Below, one piece after another: positions 13,828-14,614 of a stretch of 14,614 nt of DNA. Location of the stretch: NCBI GenBank assembly GCA_030151135.1, contig JASLEQ010000361.1:1-14614 (forward strand). The letters are read 5' to 3'. The translations under genes were made by a program, and so were the position numbers. The first letter of the stretch is position 1, and the number at the start of each line of letters is the position of its first letter. The notes under the pieces were generated by a model, which saw only the letters and a list, made by a program, of their open reading frames with translations, did no database searches and had not been told where the DNA came from. The stretch is from Candidatus Sulfotelmatobacter sp. (GTDB lineage: Bacteria; Acidobacteriota; Terriglobia; Terriglobales; SbA1).

Positions 13828-14614
13828 ATGCCCACCATCACGACCAAAGACGGCGTTGAGATTTTCTATAAGGACTGGGGTTCGGGGCAGCCGATCGTAT
13901 TCAGCCATGGGTGGCCGCTTTCGGCCGATGACTGGGACAACCAAATGCTGTTCTTCCTGAGTAAGGGCTATCGCGTGATAGCGCATGACCGGCGTGGGCA
14001 TGGACGCTCGACGCAGGTGGCTGATGGACACGATATGGACCATTATGCGGATGATCTGGCAGCGCTTACCGCACACCTCGCCCTGAAGGACGCGATTCAT
14101 GTTGGACACTCAACGGGTGGCGGCGAGGTGGTGCACTATCTGGCTCGGCGCGGGCAACAGGATGTGTACAAGGCTGCGATTATCAGCGCCGTGCCTCCGC
14201 TGATGGTGAAGACCGCGGCCAATCCAGAGGGGTTGCCGAAGTCCGCGTTCGATGACTTGCAGGCGCAGCTTGCGGCTAATCGGTCGAAGTTCTATCGCGA
14301 CGTGCCGGAAGGGCCTTTCTATGGATATAACCGCCCGGGGGCGAAGTCCTCAGAGGCCACCATTGCAAATTGGTGGCGGCAGGGCATGATGGGTGGCGCG
14401 AAGGCACACTATGACGGGATTGTGGCCTTCTCGCAGACGGACTTTACTGAGGATCTGAAGAAGATCACGATTCCGGTGCTTGTGATGCATAGCGAGGATG
14501 ACCAGATTGTTCCATATGTGGCGGCAGGGCCGAAGTCGGCAAAGCTGCTGAAGAATGGGACGCTGATTACGTATAAGGATTTTCCGCATGGAATGCCTAC
14601 TACGCAGGCGGAGA
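13828..14614 (+). CDS. Alpha/beta hydrolase of the non-haem chloroperoxidase/arylesterase type (3' end cut off)
   Basis: ATG 13828 is preceded by AAGGAG with five-base spacing. The frame is open for 262 codons to the window edge, against a usual 273-280 residues, so only about the last 15 are missing. It begins MPTITTKDGVEIFYKDWG. Further on, VFSHGWPLSADDW gives the oxyanion-hole HGW, and VIAHDRRGHGRS is the usual strand-4 turn. HVGHSTGGGEV is the nucleophile elbow with the catalytic serine, and MHSEDDQIVPY carries the catalytic aspartate. FPHGMPTTQAE carries the catalytic histidine. The full catalytic triad is therefore present. The protein is cytoplasmic, with no signal peptide. Enzymes of this type hydrolyse small esters or lactones and, with peroxide, make peracids that can halogenate; the natural substrate is usually unknown. 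Confidence 0.93.
   Translation, partial: MPTITTKDGVEIFYKDWGSGQPIVFSHGWPLSADDWDNQMLFFLSKGYRVIAHDRRGHGRSTQVADGHDMDHYADDLAALTAHLALKDAIHVGHSTGGGEVVHYLARRGQQDVYKAAIISAVPPLMVKTAANPEGLPKSAFDDLQAQLAANRSKFYRDVPEGPFYGYNRPGAKSSEATIANWWRQGMMGGAKAHYDGIVAFSQTDFTEDLKKITIPVLVMHSEDDQIVPYVAAGPKSAKLLKNGTLITYKDFPHGMPTTQAE

Noticed and set aside
13786..14109. 107-codon minus-strand ORF opposite the alpha/beta hydrolase
   Set aside because: The plus strand carries a complete catalytic triad and strong start signals, so the minus frame is a shadow.
1..14614. CRISPR array, rRNA, integrase with attachment sites, replication origin
   Set aside because: No regularly spaced repeats, no rRNA-like sequence, no recombinase motifs and no origin-like iterons were seen on either strand.

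Overview
The window is a patchwork of intact single genes, decayed genes and non-coding stretches. Base composition is moderately GC-rich. Intact genes on both strands carry Sec or Tat export signals. Together with the family make-up (HTH-TOBE regulator, Gp157-type protein, IS1182-family element, secreted amidohydrolase, berberine-bridge-type flavoenzyme), this suggests a soil or sediment Gram-negative bacterium, most likely of the Acidobacteriota. The phylum is an inference from family resemblance, not proven here.

Layout. 1-183: tail of a gene on the + strand. 184-886: no supportable gene. 887-1162: doubtful small ORF on the - strand, with an equally open ORF opposite. 1418-2359: exported, probably outer-membrane protein. 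2469-2702: small zinc-ribbon-like protein, followed by a CRP/FNR-type palindrome. 2907-4300 (-): pyridine-nucleotide-disulphide oxidoreductase gene destroyed by at least four frameshifts. 4495-5703: molybdenum-flavoured group made of a molbindin/TOBE reading frame without a normal start codon (+), a periplasmic sulfite-oxidase-fold protein (-), and a divergent helix-turn-helix protein (+) that keeps only the first residues of a TOBE domain. A strong palindrome between the last two overlaps the ribosome-binding site of the exported protein. 5742-7220 (-): Tat-exported, probably bicovalent flavin oxidase. 7516-8978 (-): aromatic-ring-type FAD monooxygenase interrupted by one frameshift near its N-terminus. 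9331-9675 (-): unknown small protein with a good promoter and Shine-Dalgarno. 10020-11414 (+): exported metal-dependent amidohydrolase. 11457-13010: decayed IS1182-family insertion sequence with terminal inverted repeats. 13080-13643 (-): phage-type Gp157 protein. 13828-end (+): alpha/beta hydrolase of the non-haem chloroperoxidase/arylesterase type, cut by the window edge.

How the genes relate. Apart from the molybdenum-related group, neighbours do not form operons: most genes have their own promoter or lie opposite the next gene. The high share of broken genes and the IS and phage-type neighbours mark this as an accessory region under relaxed selection. The flavin oxidase, monooxygenase, amidohydrolase and hydrolase suggest scattered catabolic or detoxification enzymes, not one pathway. 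I did not find a clear multi-gene system of a new type. The features most worth checking are the regulatory structure at 5252-5281, the start-less TOBE frame and truncated HTH-TOBE protein around it, and the orphan CRP/FNR-type operator at 2712-2725.
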